Of a DNA stretch of 64,000 nt, positions 34,933 to 43,852 are shown piece after piece. How positions within the stretch are numbered: the first letter of the stretch is position 1; the number at the start of each line of letters is the position of its first letter. The DNA comes from Streptomyces rimosus subsp. rimosus (GTDB lineage Bacteria > Actinomycetota > Actinomycetes > Streptomycetales > Streptomycetaceae). The DNA lies in assembly GCF_000720725.1 (NCBI RefSeq), contig NZ_JOCQ01000006.1, positions 1-64,000 on the forward strand. The letters are read 5' to 3'. Both the position numbers and the translations under genes were made by a program. Below the pieces are notes generated by a model that had not been told where the DNA came from, did no database searches, and saw only the letters and a program-made list of their open reading frames with translations.

Positions 34933-36144
34933 GTGATCGAGCTCGAGGGGGTTCCCGAGCTGATCGACCCGGTCATGGTGGCCGCGTTCGAGGGCTGGAA
35001 CGACGCCGGCGACGCCGCCTCCGCCGCGGTCGCGCATCTGGACCGGGAATGGAAGGGCGAGGTGTTCGCCGCGCTGGACGCGGAGGACTACTACGACTTC
35101 CAGGTCAACCGCCCGACCGTCTGGCTGGACGGCGGCGTACGGAAGATCACATGGCCGACGACCCGGCTCTCCGTCGTCCGGATCGCCGACGCGAACGGCA
35201 AGGGCAAGCCGCGCGACCTGGTGCTGGTACGGGGCATCGAACCCAGCATGCGCTGGCGCTCGTTCTGCAACGAGATCCTCGGCTTCGCGCACGAGTTGGG
35301 CGTGGAGATGCTGGTGGTGCTGGGCGCGCTGCTCGGCGACACCCCGCACACCCGCCCGGTGCCGGTCAGCGGCGTCACCTCCGACCCGGACCTGGCACGC
35401 CGGCTGGATCTGGAGGAGACCCGGTACGAGGGCCCGACCGGCATCGTCGGCATCCTCCAGGAGGCGTGCACCCACGCGGGCGTCCCGGCCGTCAGCCTGT
35501 GGGCGGCGGTGCCGCACTACGTCTCCCAGCCGCCGAACCCGAAGGCCACCCTGGCGCTCCTGAACCGCCTGGAGGATCTGCTCGACCTGCGCATCCCGCT
35601 GGGCGAGCTGAGCGAGGACGCGCGCGCCTGGCAGCTGGGCGTGGACCAGCTGGCGGCCGAGGACAGCGAGGTCGCCGAGTACGTCCAGTCGCTGGAGGAG
35701 GCGCGGGACACCGCCGACCTGCCGGAGGCGTCCGGCGAGGCCATCGCCCGCGAGTTCGAGCGCTATCTGCGCCGCCGCGACCCGCAGGCCGGTCCCGGCC
35801 TGGCGACCGAGGGCGGCGTCGCCGACGGCCGCGACGGCTCGTACCTGCGCGACACGGCCAGCGGCCGCACCCGCCCGCCGAAGCCCGCTGCGAAGGAACC
35901 GAAGGAGTCCAAGGAGGCCAAGGAGTCCAAGGATTCGGGCCGCGAGCCGGGCGGCCCGGCGGAGGCCAAGGGTCCGGAGGCCAAGGGACCGGAGGCCGCG
36001 GAACCGGAAGCCAAGGGGCTGGAGGCCAAGGGACCGGAAATCAGGGGTACGGACTCCACGGGTGGCCCGGACTCCCGGAAGCCGGGCCCCGAGGAGCCGG
36101 AGGACAGCCCCAAGGACGGCCCGGCGGACGGCTCCGAGAGCTGA
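34933..36144 (+). CDS. PAC2-family protein with repetitive charged C-terminal tail
   Basis: 403 residues. Residues ~1-285 are a PAC2 (proteasome-assembly-chaperone-like) domain: VMVAAFEGWNDAGDAA, KITWPTTRLSVVRIA, ELGVEMLVVLGALLGDTPHTRPV and SLWAAVPHYVSQPPNPKATLALL are typical of the actinobacterial form. The last ~95 residues are Lys/Glu/Pro/Gly-rich with repeats of EAKGPEAKGPEA-type and are probably disordered. GTG 34933 follows AGGAGG. The biochemical role is unknown in bacteria. It is transcribed away from the sugar operon and followed by its own hairpin. Confidence 0.9.
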   Translation: MIELEGVPELIDPVMVAAFEGWNDAGDAASAAVAHLDREWKGEVFAALDAEDYYDFQVNRPTVWLDGGVRKITWPTTRLSVVRIADANGKGKPRDLVLVRGIEPSMRWRSFCNEILGFAHELGVEMLVVLGALLGDTPHTRPVPVSGVTSDPDLARRLDLEETRYEGPTGIVGILQEACTHAGVPAVSLWAAVPHYVSQPPNPKATLALLNRLEDLLDLRIPLGELSEDARAWQLGVDQLAAEDSEVAEYVQSLEEARDTADLPEASGEAIAREFERYLRRRDPQAGPGLATEGGVADGRDGSYLRDTASGRTRPPKPAAKEPKESKEAKESKDSGREPGGPAEAKGPEAKGPEAAEPEAKGLEAKGPEIRGTDSTGGPDSRKPGPEEPEDSPKDGPADGSES

Positions 36145-36150
36145 CCCCAG

Positions 36151-36170
36151 GGGCGGCCACCGGGCCGCCC
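36151..36170 (+). terminator. Hairpin after the PAC2 gene
   Basis: GGGCGGCC and GGCCGCCC form a perfect 8-bp stem around ACCG, seven bases after the stop codon. No U-tract. Confidence 0.65.
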
Positions 36171-36302
36171 TCCGGGTCGTCCCCTAAGGCGGCGTGGGTG
36201 CGGGCTCCTCCTCACCGGTGATCCCCGGGCGGGCACGCGACAGGAAAGCTGGTCTTCGTCTTCGTACGAACGAGCCCCGGCTCGCCCACTCCTGGAGCGC
36301 CC

Positions 36303-37472
36303 TTGCGTACCCGCCTCACCACCGCCGCCCTGATTGCCGCCCTCGTCACCGGTGTCGCCGTAGGCCCCGCGGTCGCGGCGCCCGCACCCGCCGGAACGCA
36401 CACGACGGCCCACCAGCGGCACGACGGCCCGAACGTCGCGGCGCTCCGGCAGGCGCTCAGTGGGCTGCCGGACCGGGACACGACCGCCGCGCTGGTACGG
36501 GTGGGCGGACAGGGCAGCTGGCACGGGAGCGCCGGGGTGCGCGACCTGTCGACGGGCCGCGGGCCCCTGGAGAACGCGCGGTTCCGCGCGGGCTCGACCA
36601 CCAAGACGGTCACCGCGGCCCTCGTCCTCCAGCTCGCCGCGGAGAAGAAGATCGACCTGGACGGCACCGTCCAGCACTACCTCCCCGGCCTGCTGTCGAA
36701 GGACTTCAACCCCATCACCGTACGGCAGTTGCTCACCTTCACCAGCGGCCTCCAGCCGGGCGCGTCGCTGGGTCCCGAGAACGCCGAGGGGTACACGAAC
36801 CGTTTCCGCACCCTCACCCCGCAGGCCGTCGTCGCGGCGTCGGTCGCCAAGGGGCCCTACTGCGGGGAAGACGAGGGACCGGGCAAGAAGCAGCGTTACA
36901 GCAATATCGACTACACCGTGCTCGGCATGCTGATCGAGAAGGTGACCGACGACACGTACGAGCACCAGGCGAAGGTCCGGATCTTCCAGCCGGCCGGGAT
37001 GACGCACACCTCGTTCCCCGACGGGCCCGACCCGCGGATCCACGGCCCGCACCACCGGGGCTACCAGCGGCTGGTGAGCGGCGAGGTGGTGGACGCCACC
37101 GAGTGGAACATGTCGGACCGCTGGGCGGCGGGCGACATGATCTCCACCACCGCCGACCTGGAGAAGTTCCTGGTCGCGCTGTTCCGGGGGAAGCTCGTGC
37201 CGCAACCGCTGCTGGACCGGGAGATGTTCACGCTGCCGGACGTCAAGGGCGCCACGATGAGCGCGGGGCTCCAGCGCTACGACGCCGGTGACGGACTGGT
37301 CATCTGGAGCAAGAGCGGCGGCCGGCCCGGCTACAGCACGCTCATCGCGGCCACCCGCGACCTGTCGCGGACGCTGGTGTACTCCGTCAACTCGGTCGAC
37401 GCCAAGAGCGAGACGACGAATCCGGTCGCCACCCGCCTCCTGAAGGCCGCCTTCGCGCCCGGCAGACACTGA
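36303..37472 (+). CDS. Secreted serine hydrolase (class C beta-lactamase / D,D-carboxypeptidase fold)
   Basis: 389 residues with a signal peptide MRTRLTTAALIAALVTGVAVGPAVAA. The three active-site motifs are present: Ser-x-x-Lys in RAGSTTKTVTA (~98-101), Tyr-x-Asn in RYSNIDYTVLG, and Lys-Ser-Gly in IWSKSGGRPGYS. This fits esterases, D,D-peptidases or lactamases of the AmpC fold; which one cannot be read. The start is TTG 36303, chosen because GGAG lies 6-7 bases before it and the signal peptide begins there exactly. It is a monocistronic gene outside the cytoplasm. Confidence 0.87.
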   Translation: MRTRLTTAALIAALVTGVAVGPAVAAPAPAGTHTTAHQRHDGPNVAALRQALSGLPDRDTTAALVRVGGQGSWHGSAGVRDLSTGRGPLENARFRAGSTTKTVTAALVLQLAAEKKIDLDGTVQHYLPGLLSKDFNPITVRQLLTFTSGLQPGASLGPENAEGYTNRFRTLTPQAVVAASVAKGPYCGEDEGPGKKQRYSNIDYTVLGMLIEKVTDDTYEHQAKVRIFQPAGMTHTSFPDGPDPRIHGPHHRGYQRLVSGEVVDATEWNMSDRWAAGDMISTTADLEKFLVALFRGKLVPQPLLDREMFTLPDVKGATMSAGLQRYDAGDGLVIWSKSGGRPGYSTLIAATRDLSRTLVYSVNSVDAKSETTNPVATRLLKAAFAPGRH

Positions 37473-37551
37473 GATCCGTATCGGAGGGGGAGTGGAGGAG
37501 AGCGGCCGACCGGGCTCCGAGCGCGGCCGGAACGGCCGCCGGACACCTCGC

Positions 37552-37603
37552 TGAAACGGCTCGCCCCTACTCGGTGCTACTCGGTGAAACGGCTCGCCCC
37601 TAC
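37552..37603. repeat. 33-bp direct duplication at the 3' end of the oxidoreductase gene
   Basis: TGAAACGGCTCGCCCCTAC occurs at 37552-37570 and again at 37585-37603, a 33-bp period. The right copy includes the stop codon of the leftward oxidoreductase gene (37600-37602); the left copy is already outside it. No hairpin accompanies it. Confidence 0.7.
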
Positions 37604-38610
37604 CCGACCGTGAGCACGATCTTGCCCTGGATATGTCCCCGGGCGGCGCGTTCGTGCGCCGCCCGGGCGTCCGCGAGCGCAAACGTGCTGTCGATCGCGA
37701 CGCGGACCGTGCCCGCGCCGAGCAGGCGGCCCGCTTCGGCGAGCTGCGCGCCGTGCGAGCGGACCTGGGTGCCCGAGACCGTGACGCCCAGCCTCGCGGT
37801 CTCCTCCTCGTCGTAGGCGCCGAAGAACACGGGGAACAGGGCGCCACCGCGCTTGAGCGTGCGCAGGAAGCGGCTGCTGTCGCGGCCGCCGACGGCGTCG
37901 AGAACCAGGTCGACGTCGTGCACGAGTTCCTCGGGCCGGCTCTTGGTGTAGTCGATGAACGCGTCGGCGCCGAGCTCGCGCAGGAACGTTTCATGCGCGC
38001 CCGATGCCACCGCGATGACCCGTGCGCCCCGCCATTTCGCCAGCTGCACCGCGAAGTGCCCCACACCGCCCGCGGCGCCGTTGACGAGCACCGTCGTATC
38101 GGCGCCGAGGGCCACCGGGCGGTGCCGCGCCGCCTGGAAGGGCGACGGGTGGTCGTGTCCGAGCTCGATCAGGAACTGCCACGCCGTCAGCAGGGACATG
38201 GGCGCCCCGGCGGCGTGCACGTGATCGACACCGGCCGGCTTGAGCGCGAGGTCCGACGCGGGCGCCGCCACGTACTCGGCGTACGCGCTGCCGTCGAAGC
38301 TGGGAAAGCGAAGGAGACCGAAGACTTCGTCACCGACGGAGAAGCCCGTCACGTCCGCGGCGACGGCCTCGACGACGCCGGACACATCCGTCCCCGGAAT
38401 CACGGGCAGGTCGAACTTCGGCCGCGTCTCCGGAGGGAGGTTGCCCAGCCCGTCGCGCAGGTACCAGTCCGGCGGATTGACGCCGACCGCGTGCACGCGC
38501 ACGAGCACCTCACCCGGCCCCGGCTCGGGTACCGCCACCTCGTCGTATCGCAGTACTTCGGGGCCGCCGTGCTCATGCAGCCGGACCGCCCGCATCGTGC
38601 GTGTCGCCAT
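37600..38610 (-). CDS. NADP-dependent quinone oxidoreductase-type MDR enzyme
   Basis: 336-residue medium-chain reductase of the zinc-free quinone-reductase group. It has the GroES-like domain with VRVHAVGVNPPDWYLRDG and VIPGTDVSGVVEAV, then the nucleotide fold VLVNGAAGGVGHFAVQLAKWRGARVIAVASG. No structural zinc cysteines are seen. ATG 38610 has AGGAGAG upstream. It is divergent from a TetR gene over 110 bp that contain three operator-like repeats, so it is very likely the target of that repressor. Such pairs often respond to quinones or electrophiles. Confidence 0.9.
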   Translation of the reverse strand: MATRTMRAVRLHEHGGPEVLRYDEVAVPEPGPGEVLVRVHAVGVNPPDWYLRDGLGNLPPETRPKFDLPVIPGTDVSGVVEAVAADVTGFSVGDEVFGLLRFPSFDGSAYAEYVAAPASDLALKPAGVDHVHAAGAPMSLLTAWQFLIELGHDHPSPFQAARHRPVALGADTTVLVNGAAGGVGHFAVQLAKWRGARVIAVASGAHETFLRELGADAFIDYTKSRPEELVHDVDLVLDAVGGRDSSRFLRTLKRGGALFPVFFGAYDEEETARLGVTVSGTQVRSHGAQLAEAGRLLGAGTVRVAIDSTFALADARAAHERAARGHIQGKIVLTVG

Positions 38611-38643
38611 CGTTCTCTCCTGCCCGCATCGCGGGATACGCTG

Positions 38644-38707
38644 ATTCGGATCAGCGATCCACATAAGTGGACCACTGATCCGAATATATGGACCACTGAT
38701 CCGGATA
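38644..38707. promoter_or_regulatory. Triple operator between oxidoreductase and TetR genes
   Basis: TGGACCACTGATCCGAATA (38668-38686) repeats with one change at 38689-38707, a 21-bp period or two helical turns. An inverted copy, ATTCGGATCAGCGATCCA, lies at 38644-38661 with two mismatches. The set fills the divergent promoter region. The last copy ends 13 bases before the TetR start. Confidence 0.75.
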
Positions 38708-38720
38708 GTCAAGAGGGCAG

Positions 38721-39314
38721 ATGCGAGCCGACGCCAGGAAGAACCGTGACCACCTGCTCGCCGTAGCGGGCGCCGCCATCACCGAACAGGGCGTCGAGGT
38801 GTCCCTGCGTGACATCGCCCGCACGGCCGGTGTCGGGCTCGCGACGCTCCTGCGGCACTTCCCCACCCGCGAGGCACTGCTCGAAGCCCTGCTCCACACG
38901 AGCTTCGACGAGCTGACGGCGAAGGCGGCGGAGCTCGAAACGTCGGACTCCCCCGAAGACGCTCTGGTCTCGTGGCTCCGCGACTGCACCGCGTGGACGA
39001 CCGAGTACCGAGGCGTGACCGTGCTGATGGCAGCCGCCATCGAGGACACCGAGTCCGCGCTCCACGCTTCGTGCGTCACCCTGCGCGCGGCCGGCGCGCG
39101 GCTCCTCACCCGCGCCCAGGGCGCGGGCACGGCCCGGACCGACATCGACGGCACCGATCTGTTCGCGCTGGTGGCGGCGCTCGCCTGGCTCGGCGATCAG
39201 CCCTCGCTCGCGCCCCGCGCCGATCACCTCTTCGACGTCGTCGCAAGCGCGATCCTGACCGGCTCGGCGAGCAGTGACACCGAGGGGGAAGGCGGCCCTC
39301 GCGCCAGTGGCTGA
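38721..39314 (+). CDS. TetR-family transcriptional regulator
   Basis: 197-residue repressor. The helix-turn-helix (~8-55) reads LLAVAGAAITEQGVEVSLRDIARTAGVGLATLLRHFPTREALL, with a C-terminal ligand domain typical of the SCO4008/TetR_C33 kind. ATG 38721 is preceded by GAGGG. It is divergent from the MDR oxidoreductase, with three repeat operators between them, so it should repress both itself and the oxidoreductase. The inducer is unknown. Confidence 0.9.
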   Translation: MRADARKNRDHLLAVAGAAITEQGVEVSLRDIARTAGVGLATLLRHFPTREALLEALLHTSFDELTAKAAELETSDSPEDALVSWLRDCTAWTTEYRGVTVLMAAAIEDTESALHASCVTLRAAGARLLTRAQGAGTARTDIDGTDLFALVAALAWLGDQPSLAPRADHLFDVVASAILTGSASSDTEGEGGPRASG

Positions 39315-39393
39315 CACCGTCGCGCAAGCAGACCGGCGCGCTCGGACGCCCGCCCGGCAAGGCGGATCGACGCCGGTCCGCCAAGGCGGTGGC

Positions 39394-40428
39394 TCACGCG
39401 GCCGGCATCGTTCCTCCTCCGGGCCCCGACCCGCTCCGATCCCCTACCGGCAGGGACAGCGCGGTGTACGGGGTCGTGGGTGCCGGCGGCGTCCCGCGGC
39501 GGGTGTTGGGGACGCACAGTTGCGTACGCGACCAGTCCACCGCCGGTTTGCCCGGCACGTCGAGGTCCGGGTCGGTGAGGCGGCCGACGGTCGTACTACC
39601 GGTGGCCGGGTCGAGGCGCAGCACATCGATCGCGTTCTGTTCCGGCCGGACGACGTAGAGACGGCCGCCCAGGGTGCGCAGCCCGTCGCCGCCGCACAGG
39701 GACGGGCCGTGATGGGGGACGCGGACGGCGCTCCCGGTCTTCGGATCGACCCGGTAGAGGGCTCCGGCGGCGGAGTTGAGGACGATCAGGGCGCCGTCGT
39801 CGGCGTAGGTGATGCCGGTGGCCGTGGGCCCGTCGCCCTGCACCCACTCCCCCGTCAGCGGCAGGGTGACGATGCCGCCGGGCGGGGGCGGGAGGGAGCC
39901 GGACGGGCCGTACGGCAGCAGGTGGATCCGGGGCCGGGCGGCGTCGGTCACATAGTGGCCCGCCCCGACCCCGATCAGGTCGCTCGCGTACGTCCCCGCG
40001 CCGCCGAGCGGATAGATGCCGCGGACCGCGCCCGTACCGCCCTCGACCACGCGCAGTTCGCCGCTCGCGCCACCCGCGATGAACAGGGACGTCTGCCAGT
40101 TGACCTGGAGGGCGGCCGCCGGGCTGCCGGTGCCCTGATGGACGAGGGTGCCCTCCCCCGTGGCCGGGTCGATCCGATGGACCGAACCGTCGTGGAGGGA
40201 GCCGAAGTAGAGCAGGTTGAACCGGCCGTCGGCGGCGCAGCCCGGCCGGAAGCCGTCGGGCAGCCGGAAGACCGTACGGCCGGGCCCGGCGGCCGTACGG
40301 GCGCGGGCCGCGGCGGGCGCGACAGGACCGAGGGCCGCGCCCGCTCCCAGGGCGGCGCCGGTGGCGAGCAGCTTCCGGCGGGTCAGGGCGCGTGCCCCGG
40401 CCGCGGATCCTCGCGTACGGCCGGTCAT
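39394..40428 (-). CDS. Tat-exported beta-propeller (SMP-30/NHL-like) protein
   Basis: 344 residues. A twin-arginine signal LTRRKLLATGAALGAGAALGPVAPAAA directs it out of the cell in folded form. The body has repeated blade motifs such as LLYFGSLHDGSVHRIDPATGEG, ALIVLNSAAGALYRVDPKTGSAV and RLYVVRPEQNAIDVLRLDPATG. It is a paralogue of its upstream neighbour, whose stop overlaps its ATG (ATGA). No catalytic residues can be assigned safely. It may bind or hydrolyse a lactone or serve as a scaffold. Confidence 0.85.
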   Translation of the reverse strand: MTGRTRGSAAGARALTRRKLLATGAALGAGAALGPVAPAAARARTAAGPGRTVFRLPDGFRPGCAADGRFNLLYFGSLHDGSVHRIDPATGEGTLVHQGTGSPAAALQVNWQTSLFIAGGASGELRVVEGGTGAVRGIYPLGGAGTYASDLIGVGAGHYVTDAARPRIHLLPYGPSGSLPPPPGGIVTLPLTGEWVQGDGPTATGITYADDGALIVLNSAAGALYRVDPKTGSAVRVPHHGPSLCGGDGLRTLGGRLYVVRPEQNAIDVLRLDPATGSTTVGRLTDPDLDVPGKPAVDWSRTQLCVPNTRRGTPPAPTTPYTALSLPVGDRSGSGPGGGTMPAA

Positions 40429-41381
40429 ACGCACTCCACCGCCACCACGGTGTACGTCGTGGTCGGCAGCGGATCGACGTTCAAGCGGGCGTTGGGCAGG
40501 TAGATGCGGTCGCCGCAGACGGCGGCAGTGGTCGGGGTGTCGAAGCGCGGGTCGGTGATGCGGGCGACGGCCCGGCCGCGCGTGCCGCTGCCGTTCAGGC
40601 ACAGGACGTCCACGGCGTTCTGGTGCTGCTGCACGACGTACATCTGGCGTCCCAGGAGCAGCAGTCCGTCCCCGTTCACGAGCGGCGGGCCGGTGTGCGG
40701 CACCTTGCGGGCATCCCCGGTGCGCGGATCGACACGGAAGAGCGCTCCGGCGACGGTGTTGACGACGAGCAGCGCCGAGCCGTCCGGAGTGCGTTCGATG
40801 CCGTTCGCCGTGAAGGGGCCCTGCACCCACTCCCCGGTCAGCGGCAGGGTGCGGATCCCGTCGGGGCCGGGCAGTTCGCCGTGGCGGCCGAAGGGCAGCA
40901 CGAACAGCCGGGGCTGGTACGAGTCGGTGAAGTAGGCGGCTTCGGGGGTGAGCACGACGTCGTTGACGAGCGTCGGCACACCACCACCGACCTCGTACGT
41001 GGCCAGGACGGCGCCGTCGCGTGCGTCGACGACGCACAGCGTGCCCAGGCCACCCGCGATGAACAGCCTGCCCCGGGCGTCGAGCTTGAGACCGACGGAC
41101 TGCCGGTCCGTACCGAGGCTGCCGGTGATCAGCCGCCCCCGGCCGGTGCTCAGGTCGGCGCGGTAGACCGAGCCGTCGCCGAGGGAGCCGAAGTACGCGT
41201 ACGGGCCGCGGCCGATGGCGATGCCTTCGGGCCGGAATCCGTCGGGCAGGGAGATGGTGGCGGGCCAGTGGCCGGCCGCGTGCGCCGGCGGCGCGAAGGG
41301 GCCGAACGGTGCCAGGGCGGCCCCGGCGCCCAGGGCCGTACCGGTGGCCAGGAGTCTTCGGCGGGACAGGGAGTGGTGCAT
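40425..41381 (-). CDS. Tat-exported beta-propeller (SMP-30/NHL-like) protein, paralogue
   Basis: 318 residues with the Tat signal MHHSLSRRRLLATGTALGAGAALAP. Blades include YAYFGSLGDGSVYRADLSTGRG, LLVVNTVAGALFRVDPRTGDA and QMYVVQQHQNAVDVLCLNGSG. The shared phrases LPDGFRP, TLPLTGEWVQG and FGSL(H/G)DGSV(H/Y)R with the next gene show a tandem duplication. ATG 41381 follows AGGAAGGA. Role unknown; family members are lactonases or ligand-binding propellers. Confidence 0.85.
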   Translation of the reverse strand: MHHSLSRRRLLATGTALGAGAALAPFGPFAPPAHAAGHWPATISLPDGFRPEGIAIGRGPYAYFGSLGDGSVYRADLSTGRGRLITGSLGTDRQSVGLKLDARGRLFIAGGLGTLCVVDARDGAVLATYEVGGGVPTLVNDVVLTPEAAYFTDSYQPRLFVLPFGRHGELPGPDGIRTLPLTGEWVQGPFTANGIERTPDGSALLVVNTVAGALFRVDPRTGDARKVPHTGPPLVNGDGLLLLGRQMYVVQQHQNAVDVLCLNGSGTRGRAVARITDPRFDTPTTAAVCGDRIYLPNARLNVDPLPTTTYTVVAVECV

Positions 41382-41476
41382 GGTGCACGTCCTTCCTGCG
41401 AGGGTCCGGTGACGACCAGCCCAGCACACCCCGCGGCCCACCGTCCGCCACAACCGTCCGTCTTCACAAGCGAATC

Positions 41477-41506
41477 GGGGCGCTCCCTCGTGAGAGGGAA
41501 CGCCCC
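41477..41506 (-). terminator. Terminator after mshC
   Basis: GGGGCG-C-TCCCTC pairs with GAGGGA-A-CGCCCC around GTGA, with one internal mismatch. It lies 28 bases past the mshC stop. Confidence 0.75.
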
Positions 41507-41533
41507 GGGGGGTGAGCGGGAGCCGCCGTACGG

Positions 41534-42763
41534 TTACAGCGCGACGCCGAGCAACGCGTCCACCGAGCGCGAGACCAGGCCGGGCGCGCCCTCGTCGCTG
41601 CCGCCGTCCGCCTCCTGCGCGGCGGCCCAGCGGTCGACCGCGGCGAGCGCGGCCGGCGAGTCCAGGTCGTCGGCGAGCGCCGTACGGATCTCCTCCAGCA
41701 GCGCCTCGGCCGGCGGGCCGTCCGGGCGGGAGACCGCGGCACGCCAGCGGGCCAGCCGCTGCACCGCCTCTTCCAGGACCGCGTCGGTCCACTCCCAGTC
41801 GGCGCGGTAGTGGTGCGCGAGCAGGGCCAGGCGGATGGCCGCCGGGTCCGTGCCGTCGCGGCGCACCTTGGAGACGAAGACGAGGTTGCCCTTGGACTTC
41901 GACATCTTCTCGCCGTTCAGGGCGACCATGCCGGCGTGCACGTACGCCTTGGCGAAGGGGTGCTCGCCGGTCAGGGCCTGGGCGTGCGAGGCACCCATCT
42001 CGTGGTGCGGGAAGGCGAGGTCGGAGCCGCCGCCCTGCACGTCGAAGCCCATGCCGAGGTACTGCAGGGCAATGGCCACACACTCGATGTGCCAGCCCGG
42101 CCGGCCGCGGCCCAGCGAGGCGCCCTCCCAGCTGGGCTCGCCCTCGCGGGCGGCCATCCACAGCATCGGGTCGAGCGGGTTCTTCTTGCCGGGGCGCTCC
42201 GGGTCGCCGCCGCGCTCGGCGGACAGCACCCGCATCGCCTCGGCGTCGAGCCGGGAGACCTCGCCGAAGTGCCGGTCGGCCTCGACGGAGAAGTAGATGT
42301 CGCCCTCCAGCTCGTAGGCGGCGCCGTTGTCGCGCAGCCGCTCGACCATCGGGACGATCCACGGTATGGCTTCGACGGCGCCGACATACTCGCGCGGGGG
42401 GAGCATCCGCAGGGCCGTCATGTCCTCGCGGAACAGGGCGGTCTCGCGCTCGGCGAGTGCGGTCCAGTCGTCGCCGGTGGCCAGGGCCCGCTCCAGGAGG
42501 GGGTCGTCGACGTCGGTGACGTTCTGCACGTAGTGCACCTGGCGCTTCGTGTCGAGCCACACGCGCTGGACCAGGTCGAACGCGTTGTAGGTCGCCGCGT
42601 GCCCCATGTGGGTGGCGTCGTACGGCGTGATGCCGCAGACGTAGATACGGGCGACGGGACCGGGGTCGAGGGTCACCCGTCCGCCGGTCGCGGTGTCGTG
42701 GATCCTCAGGTCGCGGCCCTGGCCGGGCAGGGCGGGGACCTCAGAAGCGGGCCATGCATGCAT
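41534..42763 (-). CDS. mshC: Cysteine:GlcN-inositol ligase of mycothiol synthesis
   Basis: 409-residue MshC joins cysteine, activated by ATP, to 1-D-myo-inosityl 2-amino-2-deoxy-glucopyranoside, the third stage of mycothiol synthesis in actinobacteria. It is a class I cysteinyl-tRNA synthetase paralogue: the HIGH-like motif is ATHMGHAAT, the zinc ligands are in YVCGITPYD and WHIECVAI, and the KMSKS loop is GEKMSKSKGN. It lacks the anticodon-binding extension. The start is the first ATG of ATGCATGCATGG (42763), the only one in frame, with AAGG upstream. Confidence 0.97.
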   Translation of the reverse strand: MHAWPASEVPALPGQGRDLRIHDTATGGRVTLDPGPVARIYVCGITPYDATHMGHAATYNAFDLVQRVWLDTKRQVHYVQNVTDVDDPLLERALATGDDWTALAERETALFREDMTALRMLPPREYVGAVEAIPWIVPMVERLRDNGAAYELEGDIYFSVEADRHFGEVSRLDAEAMRVLSAERGGDPERPGKKNPLDPMLWMAAREGEPSWEGASLGRGRPGWHIECVAIALQYLGMGFDVQGGGSDLAFPHHEMGASHAQALTGEHPFAKAYVHAGMVALNGEKMSKSKGNLVFVSKVRRDGTDPAAIRLALLAHHYRADWEWTDAVLEEAVQRLARWRAAVSRPDGPPAEALLEEIRTALADDLDSPAALAAVDRWAAAQEADGGSDEGAPGLVSRSVDALLGVAL

Positions 42764-42904
42764 GCCTTGAGCGTAACCGGACGCATGTTCCGCATACGAA
42801 CCGGACCACGGATCATGGCCGAATACGGACTCTTGCGCCGGACGGCGATGTGTGCAGCCGTACCCGGAAGACAGGCGCGCCCTTGCCCGGCCCCCGGCCG
42901 CTTC

Positions 42905-43852
42905 TCAGACCGGCGGCCAGGGGATCGGCGGCCAGTCGCCGCCGGGCCGCGGGTGCACCCCGGTGCTCAGCAGGTCCGTGACGCGTGCGCGCAGCGCCGC
43001 CAGCTCGGCGCCGGTGATCAGCGCGGCCAGTCGGGTGGCGAGCGAGGCGCCCTCGGCCAGCGCCGTGGCGAGCCGCTCCAGCACCGCGCGGGCCTCCTCG
43101 GTCAGCGGCTCGCCCGCCCAGCCCCACAGCAGCGTGCGCAGCTTGTCGTCGGCGTTGAAGGTCACGCCGTGGTCGATGGCGTAGAGGCGGCCGTCGGCGG
43201 CGGGCAGCAGGTGGCCGCCCTTGCGGTCGCCGTTGTTGATCACGGCGTCCAGGACGGCGAGCCGGCGCAGCCGCTCGTCGTCGGCGTGTACCAGAAGCGC
43301 GGTGCGACCTTCGCCGACCTCGGCGAAACCCACCGGTTTCCAGCCGGGCCCCGGTTCGTCCTCCTCGACCAGCGCCAGCAGCTCCGCGCCCTCCGGCGCG
43401 GCCTCGATCCACTCCTGGACCATGCCCCGGCCGTACGGGCCGTCGCGCAGCACCGTGGTGGGGATCAGGTCCCAGCCGGTGGCCCGGGACAGCTCGTAGG
43501 CGGCGACCTCGCGCTGGGCGAGCGTGCCGTCGGGGAAGTCCCACAGCGGGCGCTCCCCGGCGACGGGTTTGTAGACGCAGGTGCCGGTGGCGCCCTCGTA
43601 GGTGATCGTGCAGTACAGGACGGCGTTGGACGCCTCCCGGACCTGTCCGCGTACGGTCAGCTCGCCGCGGGCCAGCGCGTCGGCGGACAGCCGTACGGGG
43701 CGCCCGGCGGCGGCCCGGCCGGCTATGCCGCCGTCGGCACGTGCGCCAACACTGCCGTTCGTCCCGCCGTCCGGGCTCTCACCCGTCCGGCGGTCCGCCA
43801 CCCGGTCGGCCGGCCCGGCGCCGCCGGCCGCCACCGTCTCCTCGCCCGGCAT
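42905..43852 (-). CDS. SCO1664-family protein (PI3/4-kinase-like fold)
   Basis: 315 residues. After ~65 low-complexity residues, the conserved body contains NAVLYCTITYEGATGTCVYKPVAGERPLWDF with the ATP-binding Lys-like VYKP, VVQ-type GRGMVQEWI, VLDAVINNGDRKGGHLL (HRD-like DR-K-GG) and YAIDHGVTFNADDKLRTLLW (DFG-like IDHG). These are hallmarks of the small actinobacterial phosphatidylinositol-kinase-like family next to mshC. The target is unknown. The ATG shares a base with the DUF3090 stop (TGATG), giving tight coupling. Confidence 0.85.
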   Translation of the reverse strand: MPGEETVAAGGAGPADRVADRRTGESPDGGTNGSVGARADGGIAGRAAAGRPVRLSADALARGELTVRGQVREASNAVLYCTITYEGATGTCVYKPVAGERPLWDFPDGTLAQREVAAYELSRATGWDLIPTTVLRDGPYGRGMVQEWIEAAPEGAELLALVEEDEPGPGWKPVGFAEVGEGRTALLVHADDERLRRLAVLDAVINNGDRKGGHLLPAADGRLYAIDHGVTFNADDKLRTLLWGWAGEPLTEEARAVLERLATALAEGASLATRLAALITGAELAALRARVTDLLSTGVHPRPGGDWPPIPWPPV

